The notes under the pieces: generated by a model | What the model saw: only the letters and a program-made list of their open reading frames with translations | The model's database searches: none | What the model was told of the DNA's origin: nothing | NCBI GenBank assembly: GCA_006227875.1 | Contig: SBFI01000423.1 | Location: 1 to 10,990 of the forward strand | DNA length: 10,990 bases | From: Acidobacteriota bacterium | Lineage (GTDB): Bacteria; Acidobacteriota; Thermoanaerobaculia; Multivoradales; JAHEKO01 | Direction: 5' to 3' | Shown here: positions 1-6,594 of the stretch, in pieces | How the letters are laid out: each line of letters opens with the position of its first letter | Position numbering within the stretch: the stretch's first letter is position 1 | Made by a program: the position numbers and the translations under genes

Positions 1-773
1 GCCGGCTCCACCATGTGCGACTCTTTGAAGACCACCTTGTAGAGCTGGTGGGGTGAGAGGTCGGAGCGCCCGGCCAGCGTCTCGAGCTCCTCGGGTTGGA
101 GCTCCTCGACCGGCAGGCTGTCGTCGATGACACTCTGGGCGCCCTTCGAGACGTTGCCGTAACCGGCGAATCCGATCACCAGCGGGACCAGCTCCGGCGG
201 CAGCCCCTCTTCCGAGATGCGTTCTCCAACCTGCCGCAGATTCTCCGCGCAGGACGCCAGGTTGAAGCAATCGACGGGACGCTGTTGGTCGGCGAAGGGG
301 GTCTCCAGCCCCAAGGCGCGGAAGCGTTGGCCCATGGCGTGGATGGTCTCGTACATCCCGGCCAAACCGGCGTAGTTGCCAAAGAAGATGAGTCGACGAC
401 CCTCGGCATCCTCGACCTTCTCGTAATCGACCAGAGTGCAGTCCCGATCGAGCAGTGTCCGGAGCATCCCCATGTTGTGGGGCTGGCCCTTGATGACATG
501 GGCGAAATAGACGTAGGTCTTGCCGGCCAGGAGCAGCTTGGCGGGGACCTCCTTGATGGCCAGGATGATGTCGGTGGAAGCGAGGTCGTCGGAGACCTCG
601 GCCCCGGCCTGACGGTACTCCTCGTCCGCGAAAACCCGGCTGGCGGAGGGCTGGACGACAAAGCCGACCCCCGGGTCCCGGGTGGCCGCGGCCACCTGGT
701 CCGGGGTCAGAGGGACCCGCCGCTCCCACTCGTCCTTGTCCTCGACGCGGATCCCAAATCTCGTCTTTCCCAT
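1..773 (-). CDS. LKR/AASS-like lysine-ketoglutarate reductase family protein, N-terminal part (runs off window)
   Basis: The frame is open from an ATG at 771-773 to the left edge, giving 257 residues with the C-terminus missing. Residues 6-20 read as the family signature (GIRVEDKDEWERRVPLTP), followed by VVQPS (39-43), a KEVP segment (74-77), FAHVIKGQPHNMGML (90-104) and DYEKVED (116-122). All are typical of the alanine-dehydrogenase/PNT-like N-terminal domain of lysine 2-oxoglutarate reductase and saccharopine dehydrogenase (lysine-forming). A glycine-rich turn GYGNVSKGA (204-212) should begin the Rossmann NAD(P) domain, and VFKESHMVEP (248-257) also fits the family. Characterised members join lysine and 2-oxoglutarate to form saccharopine in the cytosol; many bacterial homologues have unproven substrates. 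The start is chosen because the family signature begins immediately after it. Whether a saccharopine dehydrogenase half is fused or adjacent cannot be seen. The gene is divergent from the fumarase operon. Confidence 0.78.
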   Translation of the reverse strand, partial: MGKTRFGIRVEDKDEWERRVPLTPDQVAAATRDPGVGFVVQPSASRVFADEEYRQAGAEVSDDLASTDIILAIKEVPAKLLLAGKTYVYFAHVIKGQPHNMGMLRTLLDRDCTLVDYEKVEDAEGRRLIFFGNYAGLAGMYETIHAMGQRFRALGLETPFADQQRPVDCFNLASCAENLRQVGERISEEGLPPELVPLVIGFAGYGNVSKGAQSVIDDSLPVEELQPEELETLAGRSDLSPHQLYKVVFKESHMVEP

Positions 774-1030
774 ACCCGAGGCCCTCGCCCGCCAATGCTA
801 CAGAAAACTCCCGCAGTCATTCCCCCCTCAACGGGTGGGTCGAGCGCCTACCCCCCGAGGTATTTCCCCTCCCGCGACAAGGTGCCACCATTTTCTCGAG
901 GCCTTGACGAGGGACGGGAACACCGTGCTTCTCCTCTCAAAACGTTGCGCCACACCGGGACCTCGAACGGGACACCCGGCCCCGAGTAGGTAGCGTTGAT
1001 CTCGAATTTACGGCGAAGGAGTCGCCGACG
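774..1030. promoter_or_regulatory. Divergent intergenic region between the LKR-like gene and the fumarase operon
   Basis: This 257-bp region has no convincing ORF and should hold the promoters of both flanking genes. On the plus strand TTGACG at 904-909 resembles a -35 box, but no good -10 box lies at the normal spacing. The fumarase alpha ribosome binding site GAAGGAG is at 1015-1021, nine bases before its ATG. On the minus strand a GAGGG about ten bases ahead of the LKR-like ATG could serve as its binding site. No tRNA, riboswitch or clear operator palindrome was recognised. The promoter assignment is inference from gene orientation. Confidence 0.4.
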
Positions 1031-1912
1031 ATGACAAAAGAACAGTATGTGGACAGCTTTGTCGAGTTGATCCGCCGAGCCTCGACCGAGCTGCCGCCGG
1101 ATGTGGTGGCGGCGCTCGAGCAGAGCGTGGGAAAAGAGGAAAAGGGCAGCCTGGCGGAGTCTGCTCTCAACACCATCCTCGACAATGTCGAGCTGGCAAA
1201 AGAGAGGGTCGCTCCCATCTGTCAGGACACCGGCACCCCGGTGGCCTGGGTCAGCTACCCACAGGGGGCGAGCACCCGGTTGCTCCAGGCGGCGCTCGAG
1301 GAGGCGGTTCGCAAGGCCACCGAGCTCAACTACCTGCGACCCAATGCGGTTGACAGTGTGACCGGCAAGAACACCGGCGACGGCTCCGGCCGCGGCATCC
1401 CGCACGTTCACTTCCGTGAGTGGGACGACCAGGCGGTCGAGGTGCGGTTGATGCTCAAGGGGGGTGGCTGCGAGAACGTCGGCATCCAATACAAACTCCC
1501 CGATAGCCGCCTCGGAGCCGGGCGCGACCTCGAAGGGGTGCGGCGAGTGGTACTCGACTCCGTGGTGCAGGCCCAGGGCAAGGGTTGTGCACCCGGGGTG
1601 TTGGGTGTCGCTGTCGGCGGTGACCGGGTCAGCGGCTTCGAGGAGTCGAAATGCCAGCTGCTCCGACCGCTGGCGGACCGCAATACCGACGCCGAGCTGG
1701 CCGAGCTGGAAGAGCGGTTGCTCCGCGAGGGCAACGAGCTGGGGATCGGCCCCATGGGGTTTGGCGGTGAGACGACGCTGCTGGGGGTCAAGATCGGTGT
1801 TCTCGACCGCCTGCCGGCGTCCTACTTCGTCACCATCAGCTACATGTGCTGGGCCGACAGGCGGGCCGGTGTGCGCATCGAGAACGGAGGCGATCCCCAA
1901 TGGCTGAGTTGA
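1031..1912 (+). CDS. Class I fumarate hydratase, alpha subunit (4Fe-4S)
   Basis: This 293-residue protein matches the N-terminal half of class I fumarases (FumA/TtdA type). With the beta subunit it reversibly hydrates fumarate to L-malate using an oxygen-sensitive 4Fe-4S cluster. The three expected cluster cysteines are visible: C64 in CQDTG, C186 in GKGCAPG just before the glycine-rich VLGVAVGG, and C273 in SYMCWADRR. D66 in CQDTG matches the Asp proposed to be catalytic in the Leishmania enzyme. KGGGCEN (143-149) carries a cysteine, C147, where relatives usually have serine. The start ATG has GAAGGAG nine bases upstream and the length suits the split-subunit form. Its end overlaps the beta gene by 13 bp, so the two are probably translationally coupled. 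L-tartrate dehydratase (TtdA) is the main alternative, but the malate dehydrogenase downstream favours fumarase. Confidence 0.93.
   Translation: MTKEQYVDSFVELIRRASTELPPDVVAALEQSVGKEEKGSLAESALNTILDNVELAKERVAPICQDTGTPVAWVSYPQGASTRLLQAALEEAVRKATELNYLRPNAVDSVTGKNTGDGSGRGIPHVHFREWDDQAVEVRLMLKGGGCENVGIQYKLPDSRLGAGRDLEGVRRVVLDSVVQAQGKGCAPGVLGVAVGGDRVSGFEESKCQLLRPLADRNTDAELAELEERLLREGNELGIGPMGFGGETTLLGVKIGVLDRLPASYFVTISYMCWADRRAGVRIENGGDPQWLS
1886..1890 (+). promoter_or_regulatory. Ribosome binding site fixing the fumarase beta start
   Basis: GGAGG lies nine bases before the ATG at 1900, inside the end of the alpha gene. It supports that ATG over an upstream in-frame ATG at 1846, which would add 18 residues with no family resemblance and deepen the overlap to 67 bp. 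Confidence 0.7.
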
Positions 1913-2484
1913 AGCTGCCTGTAGACGAGAAGACGATTCGGGAGATCCGGGTCGGTGCCAACCTGGAGCTGAGCGGTCGCATGATCACCGGCCGCGACGC
2001 TGCCCACAAATGGCTCATCGAAGAGTGTCGGGAGGAGATCCTGCCCTATCTCGAGGGCACGGTGATCTACCACTGTGGACCGGTAGTGCGGCAGAACCCC
2101 GACGGCTCTTACACCTTTGTCGCCGCCGGACCGACGACCTCCATCCGTGAGGAGCCCTACCAGGCCGATGTGATCGGCCAGTACGGCCTGCGCGGGGTGA
2201 TCGGCAAGGGCGGGATGGGACAAAAGACCCTGGATGGTCTCGGCAAGCATGGGGCGCTCTACCTCCACGCGGTCGGCGGCGCGGCGCAGGTCCTGGCGCG
2301 GGCGGTGAAGCGGGTCGAGAACGTCTTCATGTTGGAGGAGTTTGGTGTTCCGGAGGCGCTGTGGGTGATCGAGGTGGAGAAGTTTCCCGTCATGGTCACC
2401 ATGGACTCGCACGGCGGCTCTTTGCATGACGAGGTGGAGAAGAAGTCGGAGCAAGAACTGGAGAGACTTCTGGCCGTGAGCTAG
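1900..2484 (+). CDS. Class I fumarate hydratase, beta subunit
   Basis: This 194-residue protein matches the C-terminal half of class I fumarases and L-tartrate dehydratases (TtdB/FumA C-terminal family). It partners the alpha subunit in fumarate-malate interconversion. Family hallmarks are LSGRMITGRDAAHK (24-37), the substrate-loop GPTTS (77-81), the glycine-rich GKGGMG (102-107), HAVGGAAQVLA (123-133) and a closing LWVIEVEKFPVMV (154-166). No cluster cysteines are expected here, since they sit in the alpha subunit. The length is normal for a stand-alone beta subunit. The start at 1900 is chosen from its Shine-Dalgarno and because residue 1 then begins at the expected family N-terminus. The gene lies 45 bp upstream of malate dehydrogenase. 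The split architecture is common in archaea and in many anaerobic or deep-branching bacteria; E. coli FumA and FumB are fused. Confidence 0.93.
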   Translation: MAELKLPVDEKTIREIRVGANLELSGRMITGRDAAHKWLIEECREEILPYLEGTVIYHCGPVVRQNPDGSYTFVAAGPTTSIREEPYQADVIGQYGLRGVIGKGGMGQKTLDGLGKHGALYLHAVGGAAQVLARAVKRVENVFMLEEFGVPEALWVIEVEKFPVMVTMDSHGGSLHDEVEKKSEQELERLLAVS

Positions 2485-2529
2485 GCGGCCGGGTCCGAAA
2501 TTCATGACCGCAAAGAAGAGGAGGCAACA

Positions 2530-3468
2530 ATGAGAAACAAAATCACCGTGATCGGCGCGGGCCATGTCGGCGAGAGTGTGGCCTTCAACTGTGCCCGCAT
2601 GGGTCTGGGCGATGTGGTGCTGGTGGATGTCGTCGAGGGCATGCCCCAGGGCAAAGCACTCGACATGTTCGAATCGTCGCCGGTCGAGGGCTTCGATTCG
2701 AACATTATCGGCACCAACTTCTACTCCGACACCGAGGGGTCGGACATCATTGTCATGACGGCCGGTCTGCCCCGCAAGCCGGGTATGAGCCGTGACGACC
2801 TGCTCTACAAGAACCTGGAGATTGTCGAGGATTGCATCGGGCATGCCGCCGCCGGATCTCCCGATGCCATCATCATCATGGTGACCAACCCTCTGGATGC
2901 CATGTGCGAGGCGGCGCGCCGGGTGACCGGGTTCCCGCGGGAGCGGGTGTTCGGTATGGCCGGGATTCTTGATTCGGCCCGGATGCGTTCCTTTATCGCG
3001 CTGGAGCTGGGAGTGTCGGTCAAGGATACCCACGCCTTCGTGCTTGGCGGCCATGGCGACACCATGGTGCCCTTGGCCCGCTACTCGACGGTGGCCGGCA
3101 TCCCGATCACCAAGCTGATCCCGGAGGATCGGGTCGAGGCGATCATCGAGCGCACCCGCAAGGGTGGAGGCGAGATCGTGGCTCTGCTCAAGACCGGCTC
3201 GGCCTACTACGCGCCGGCGTTGGCGGTGGCCGAGATGGTGGATGCCATCCTCAACGACCGCCACAAGATCCTGCCCTGTGCCGCCTTTCTCCAGGGCGAG
3301 TACGGCATCAACGACCTCTATGTAGGTGTGCCGATCCAGCTTGGTCGCAAGGGCATGGAGAAGATCGTCGAGATCGACCTGACCGACGACGAGAACGAGG
3401 CTCTGCAGAAGAGCGCGGCGGCGGTCAAAGAGCTGATCGACCTCTTCCCGCAGAAGGCCCCGGCCTAG
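2530..3468 (+). CDS. mdh: NAD-dependent malate dehydrogenase (LDH-like type)
   Basis: This 312-residue protein catalyses L-malate + NAD+ to oxaloacetate + NADH in the TCA cycle. The Rossmann motif GAGHVG is at 9-14, and D33 at the end of beta-2 indicates preference for NAD. The substrate loop GLPRKPGMSRDDLL (79-92) carries R82 and R88; arginine at the first position marks malate rather than lactate specificity. TNP with N120, the DSAR pair D148/R151 and the catalytic GGHGD histidine H175 are all intact. The length equals the family norm. GAGGAGG at 2518-2524, five bases before the ATG, is a strong ribosome binding site. The gene follows fumarase alpha and beta directly, placing two consecutive TCA-cycle steps in one operon, and the operon appears to end at the stem-loop 41 bp downstream. 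Confidence 0.96.
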   Translation: MRNKITVIGAGHVGESVAFNCARMGLGDVVLVDVVEGMPQGKALDMFESSPVEGFDSNIIGTNFYSDTEGSDIIVMTAGLPRKPGMSRDDLLYKNLEIVEDCIGHAAAGSPDAIIIMVTNPLDAMCEAARRVTGFPRERVFGMAGILDSARMRSFIALELGVSVKDTHAFVLGGHGDTMVPLARYSTVAGIPITKLIPEDRVEAIIERTRKGGGEIVALLKTGSAYYAPALAVAEMVDAILNDRHKILPCAAFLQGEYGINDLYVGVPIQLGRKGMEKIVEIDLTDDENEALQKSAAAVKELIDLFPQKAPA

Positions 3469-3508
3469 AACGCGGGAGTTGGATCCCAGGCGATCCCACG
3501 AAGGATTC

Positions 3509-3549
3509 GGGGACGGTGGCCTATGTTGCCGCCGTCCCCGTATCTGTTT
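3509..3549 (+). terminator. Stem-loop terminator after mdh
   Basis: GGGGACGGTGGC (3509-3520) pairs with GCCGCCGTCCCC (3528-3539), a 12-bp stem with one G-U-type pair and a 7-base loop. The following bases, GTATCTGTTT, are only moderately T-rich. It lies between convergent genes, so it may also stop minus-strand transcription from the PilZ gene, although the minus-side tail is not T-rich. Confidence 0.7.
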
Positions 3550-3582
3550 GCAGACGAGCTTGAGATCAAGGTGGGGAAGGGG

Positions 3583-4155
3583 TCAGTCCGAGCCTTGCTG
3601 CTCGGTGATCGGTTCTACATCCTCTTCGCCGCACTTGGGACAGCGCGGGCTTCGCTCTCCTACCCGACCGATCCACCCGCACGACTTGCATCGCCCTTCG
3701 AAGTACCCCTTCCAGAGATCTTCCAGCAGCCCGCGATGGTGGAGGAAGTGCCTCACCAGCGTCTTGAACAGACCGATCGCCTCCTCGCCGGTAGCCTGGC
3801 TGTCGATCTCGATCCCCACACCGGGAGGATCTTCATCGGTGACCCGAACGACCCGACCCAGAATCAGAAAGGGCTCGCAGACGCCCGGATAGCCTTCGAA
3901 CTGGAGAGCGGCAATCTCGCCGGGAGGGGCACTGCCGACGTTCTCGACCGCCATGCCATGGAGGCTGACGTTGCTCAGACGCGTTGCCTGGAAGTCGCCC
4001 TGGCCGATCTTGAGCTCCACCGGGATGGGCAGCTCGACCCTCTTGCTGGCGCGGCGTTCGGGCCCGTCGTAGCTCTTCTTCTCGGCCCGCCGCAGGCCCA
4101 GGCTCTTGAGCCGGCCGAGTATCTCCGGAGCTTCCTTACCACGCTCTTCCGACAT
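3583..4155 (-). CDS. PilZ-domain protein with C-terminal zinc ribbon
   Basis: This 190-residue protein has two recognisable parts. Residues about 33-130 form a PilZ domain, the common c-di-GMP receptor fold. The ligand motifs look complete: R35xxxR39 within GPERRASKR, and N62-V-S-L-H-G67, matching [DN]xSxxG. The tail carries CKSC (C156, C159) and CPKC (C172, C175), a four-cysteine zinc ribbon, linked to the PilZ domain by a helical stretch (about 123-152). The function is probably c-di-GMP-responsive; the partner is unknown and the ribbon suggests protein or nucleic-acid contact. ATG 4153-4155 is the only plausible start, because the next in-frame ATG upstream (4392) would read through the FKBP terminator. 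It has no clear Shine-Dalgarno. An in-frame hydrophobic stretch lies just upstream (see findings). The gene is convergent with mdh. Confidence 0.82.
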   Translation of the reverse strand: MSEERGKEAPEILGRLKSLGLRRAEKKSYDGPERRASKRVELPIPVELKIGQGDFQATRLSNVSLHGMAVENVGSAPPGEIAALQFEGYPGVCEPFLILGRVVRVTDEDPPGVGIEIDSQATGEEAIGLFKTLVRHFLHHRGLLEDLWKGYFEGRCKSCGWIGRVGERSPRCPKCGEEDVEPITEQQGSD

Positions 4156-4245
4156 GACCGCCAGAACGAGAATAGCAAGAAGGAAGGCGCCGACAAAGCG
4201 GAATAGGCAACAAAGGGCATGGAGGACCCGACTAACGAATTGGCC

Positions 4246-4261
4246 GGCCGGCGTTCCGGCC
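4246..4261 (-). repeat. Small GC-rich inverted repeat upstream of the PilZ gene
   Basis: GGCCGG (4246-4251) and CCGGCC (4256-4261) flank a CGTT tetraloop, and GGCCGG is repeated directly at 4242-4247. Read on the minus strand it lies after the FKBP terminator and about 90 bp before the PilZ start. It could be a backup terminator or a leader hairpin, but it has no T-run. Confidence 0.35.
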
Positions 4262-4293
4262 GTTGTTGTCGAAGCGGGCGCCCTCCGTGCCGA

Positions 4294-4323
4294 CCGAAAA
4301 GAAAGGCCGCGCTGGGCGCGGCC
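4294..4323 (-). terminator. Intrinsic terminator of the FKBP gene
   Basis: On the minus strand GGCCGCG pairs perfectly with CGCGGCC (4305-4311 with 4317-4323) around a 5-base loop. It is followed by TTTCTTTTCGG, a clear U-rich tail. It begins 25 bp past the FKBP stop codon, so the FKBP gene and the downstream PilZ gene are probably separate transcripts. Confidence 0.85.
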
Positions 4324-4348
4324 TCGAAACGTTCTCTGATGCTCCCCG

Positions 4349-5176
<828 letters not shown>

Positions 5177-5259
5177 AGTGGGCGTAACTTATCGCGGCCG
5201 GTGCCTCGCTGGCAATCGGTGCGCGAGCGGACCTCTGGTGCGCTACGATCGGGGCCGAG

Positions 5260-5838
5260 ATGAGCACCAAGAGACTGATCGTCGGTATCTCGGGGGCCAG
5301 CGGGGCTGTCTATGGGATCCGTCTGCTGGAGGTGCTGCGCGAGGTGGAGGAGGTCGAGACCCATCTGGTGGTTTCCAGCGCCGCCAAGCTGACGATTTCG
5401 TTGGAGACAGACTACTCGTTCGAAGCCGTCGAGGCGCTGGCCGATCGGGTGTATCGACCGGGGGACATCGCCGCACCCATCTCCTCGGGCTCGTTCAAGA
5501 CGATGGGGATGGTGGTGGCACCCTGCTCGATGAAGACGGTCTCCGGTATCGCCCATTCCTACACCGACAACCTCCTGCTGCGGGCCGCGGACGTGGTGCT
5601 CAAAGACCGGCGCCGGCTGGTGCTCGTTCCCCGCGAGACCCCGCTCCACCTGGGACACCTGCGACTCTTGACCCAGGTCACGGAAATGGGTGCGATTGTC
5701 ATGCCGCCGACCCCGGCCTTCTATCATCGCCCGCAGAAGATCGAGGAGATCGTCGATCAGACGGTCAACCGGGTGTTGGATCTGCTGGAGATCGAGCTCA
5801 ACGGCGATCTGTTCGAGCGTTGGCAGGGCCCACAATAG
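5260..5838 (+). CDS. ubiX: UbiX/Pad1 flavin prenyltransferase
   Basis: This 192-residue cytosolic flavoprotein joins a dimethylallyl group to reduced FMN to give prenyl-FMN, the cofactor of UbiD-type reversible decarboxylases used in ubiquinone/menaquinone synthesis or aromatic acid metabolism. Motifs in order are GISGASG (9-15, FMN phosphate binding), VSSAAK (38-43), SSGSF (75-79), APCSMKT (87-93), K115, RETPLHLGHL (125-134) and PPTPAFYHRP (149-158). The length is normal. The ATG lies at the expected family N-terminus; the upstream Shine-Dalgarno is weak. No ubiD lies in the window, so the client decarboxylase is elsewhere. The next gene starts 32 bp downstream on the same strand and is probably cotranscribed. 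Confidence 0.95.
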   Translation: MSTKRLIVGISGASGAVYGIRLLEVLREVEEVETHLVVSSAAKLTISLETDYSFEAVEALADRVYRPGDIAAPISSGSFKTMGMVVAPCSMKTVSGIAHSYTDNLLLRAADVVLKDRRRLVLVPRETPLHLGHLRLLTQVTEMGAIVMPPTPAFYHRPQKIEEIVDQTVNRVLDLLEIELNGDLFERWQGPQ

Positions 5839-5870
5839 AGATCGGTGCCTCGCCGCGACACCAAGAAGAA

Positions 5871-6353
5871 ATGTCCGAGCTGCGACCCCGCCTTCTCGCG
5901 TTTCTGCACCACCATGACACGATGAGCCTGGCCACGATCGGGCCGGCGGGCGAGCCACAGGCGGCGGCCGTCTTTTATGTGGCCGACAGCGGTCTCGATC
6001 TCTACTTTCTCTCCGATCCTCAAAGCCGGCATGGCCGCAACCTGGCTCGAGAGCCGCGGGTGGCAGCCACGATCCAGGCCGACGGTCAGAACTGGCGCGA
6101 AATCACCGGTCTGCAGATCGAGGGGACCGCGGCGCTGGTCGATGGGGTGGACAAGATCGCCGGGGTCGCCCGGCTGTTTGCCGAGCGCTTCGACTTCCTG
6201 AGAGCCCTCCGCGGTGACGAAGACGAGGGTGGCCCCGTTGCTTTGAGAGGCCCCATAGCAGATAGCAGGATCTACATTCTTCGGCCGGCCTGGATTCGAT
6301 TGATAGACAACAGGTTGGGCTTTGGGCACAAAGAAGAGCTAACCCTCGAGTAG
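5871..6353 (+). CDS. YhbP-like pyridoxamine-phosphate-oxidase-fold (split barrel) protein
   Basis: The 160-residue product resembles the split-barrel flavin-binding fold of pyridoxamine 5'-phosphate oxidase. LATIGPAGEPQAAAVFYV (20-37) forms the first strand pair, LYFLSDPQSRHGRNLAREP (44-62) the next strand and helix, and GLQIEGTA (80-87) a core strand. The ending WIRLIDNRLGFGHKEEL (141-157) closely recalls E. coli YhbP (UPF0306), so it is assigned there rather than to true PdxH. The biochemical role is unknown; the fold often binds FMN or F420. ATG 5871 is preferred over a far-upstream in-frame ATG at 5178, which would translate through ubiX in the wrong frame. The nearby AAGAAG is only a fair ribosome binding site. 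It sits 32 bp after ubiX, suggesting a flavin-related pair. Confidence 0.8.
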   Translation: MSELRPRLLAFLHHHDTMSLATIGPAGEPQAAAVFYVADSGLDLYFLSDPQSRHGRNLAREPRVAATIQADGQNWREITGLQIEGTAALVDGVDKIAGVARLFAERFDFLRALRGDEDEGGPVALRGPIADSRIYILRPAWIRLIDNRLGFGHKEELTLE

Positions 6354-6460
6354 TGAGTTTGCCTTCACACCTGGAGCTTTCGAGTCAGCGTCCGGGTAGG
6401 GAGCAGTGGTCGCGAGTCTGCGACTCGCTAGCAGTGGAGCCGTGAGGAAGCGGAACATTG

Positions 6461-6484
6461 GCTCCAGTGCTCCAGTGCTTCAAT
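6461..6484. repeat. Three imperfect 8-bp tandem units
   Basis: GCTCCAGT, GCTCCAGT and GCTTCAAT run head to tail, and the following bases begin again with GCT. The first unit is also part of the 12-bp inverted repeat with 6430-6441. Confidence 0.6.
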
Positions 6485-6582
6485 GCTAGCGGTCCGAAGG
6501 ACCGCGGCCATTGTTTCGTGGGAGCGCGGACGCCGGCCGCTTAGAGTACAATCGTGGTCAGTCGATGACGCCGCGGGGATGG

Positions 6583-6587
6583 GGAGG
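6583..6587 (+). promoter_or_regulatory. Ribosome binding site fixing a TTG start
   Basis: GGAGG lies seven bases before TTG 6595-6597. It supports TTG as the real start, because the first zinc-ribbon cysteine is only the third residue and the first in-frame ATG (codon 14) would remove it. Confidence 0.7.
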
Positions 6588-6594
6588 TGAGTAG

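Larger units (their letters stand above)
6354..6594. other. Structured intergenic region before the cyclase gene
   Basis: This 241-bp stretch has no ORF but several inverted repeats. GCGAGTC/GACTCGC (6412-6418 with 6422-6428) and GCGGTCC/GGACCGC (6489-6495 with 6499-6505) are perfect 7-bp stems with 3-base loops. AGCAGTGGAGCC (6430-6441) pairs with GGCTCCAGTGCT (6460-6471) with one mismatch. GCTAGC occurs at 6427-6432 and 6485-6490. No hairpin is followed directly by a good T-run, though the last has ATTGTTT four bases on and could weakly terminate the ubiX transcript. TACAAT at 6547-6552 resembles a -10 box for the cyclase gene, without a visible -35. Confidence 0.6.

Noticed and set aside
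904..932. Possible sigma-70 promoter with TTGACG ahead of the fumarase operon
   Set aside because: No acceptable -10 box at 16-18 bp spacing, so I did not call it as a promoter feature.
96..989. 297-codon plus-strand frame opposite the LKR-like gene
   Set aside because: The minus strand carries clear family motifs across the same bases; the plus frame looks like no known protein and runs on into the intergenic region.
848..1900. 350-codon minus-strand frame over fumarase alpha and the intergenic region
   Set aside because: Antisense shadow of a conserved enzyme; no recognisable motifs and low-complexity His/Arg/Gly-rich composition.
1840..3264. 474-codon open frame on the minus strand across mdh and fumarase beta
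   Set aside because: It is antisense to two certain genes, shows no family resemblance and is rich in His, Arg and Gly as expected for a GC-rich shadow frame.
3523..4206. 227-codon plus-strand frame opposite the PilZ gene
   Set aside because: PilZ and zinc-ribbon motifs on the minus strand explain the region; the plus frame starts inside the mdh terminator hairpin.
5244..5249. TACGAT as a -10 box for leaderless ubiX
   Set aside because: The position would place the transcript start near the ATG, but no -35 or extended -10 supports it.
5178..5870. In-frame upstream extension of the YhbP-like gene
   Set aside because: It would overlap all of ubiX in another frame with Gly/Arg-rich junk; the split-barrel fold begins just after ATG 5871.
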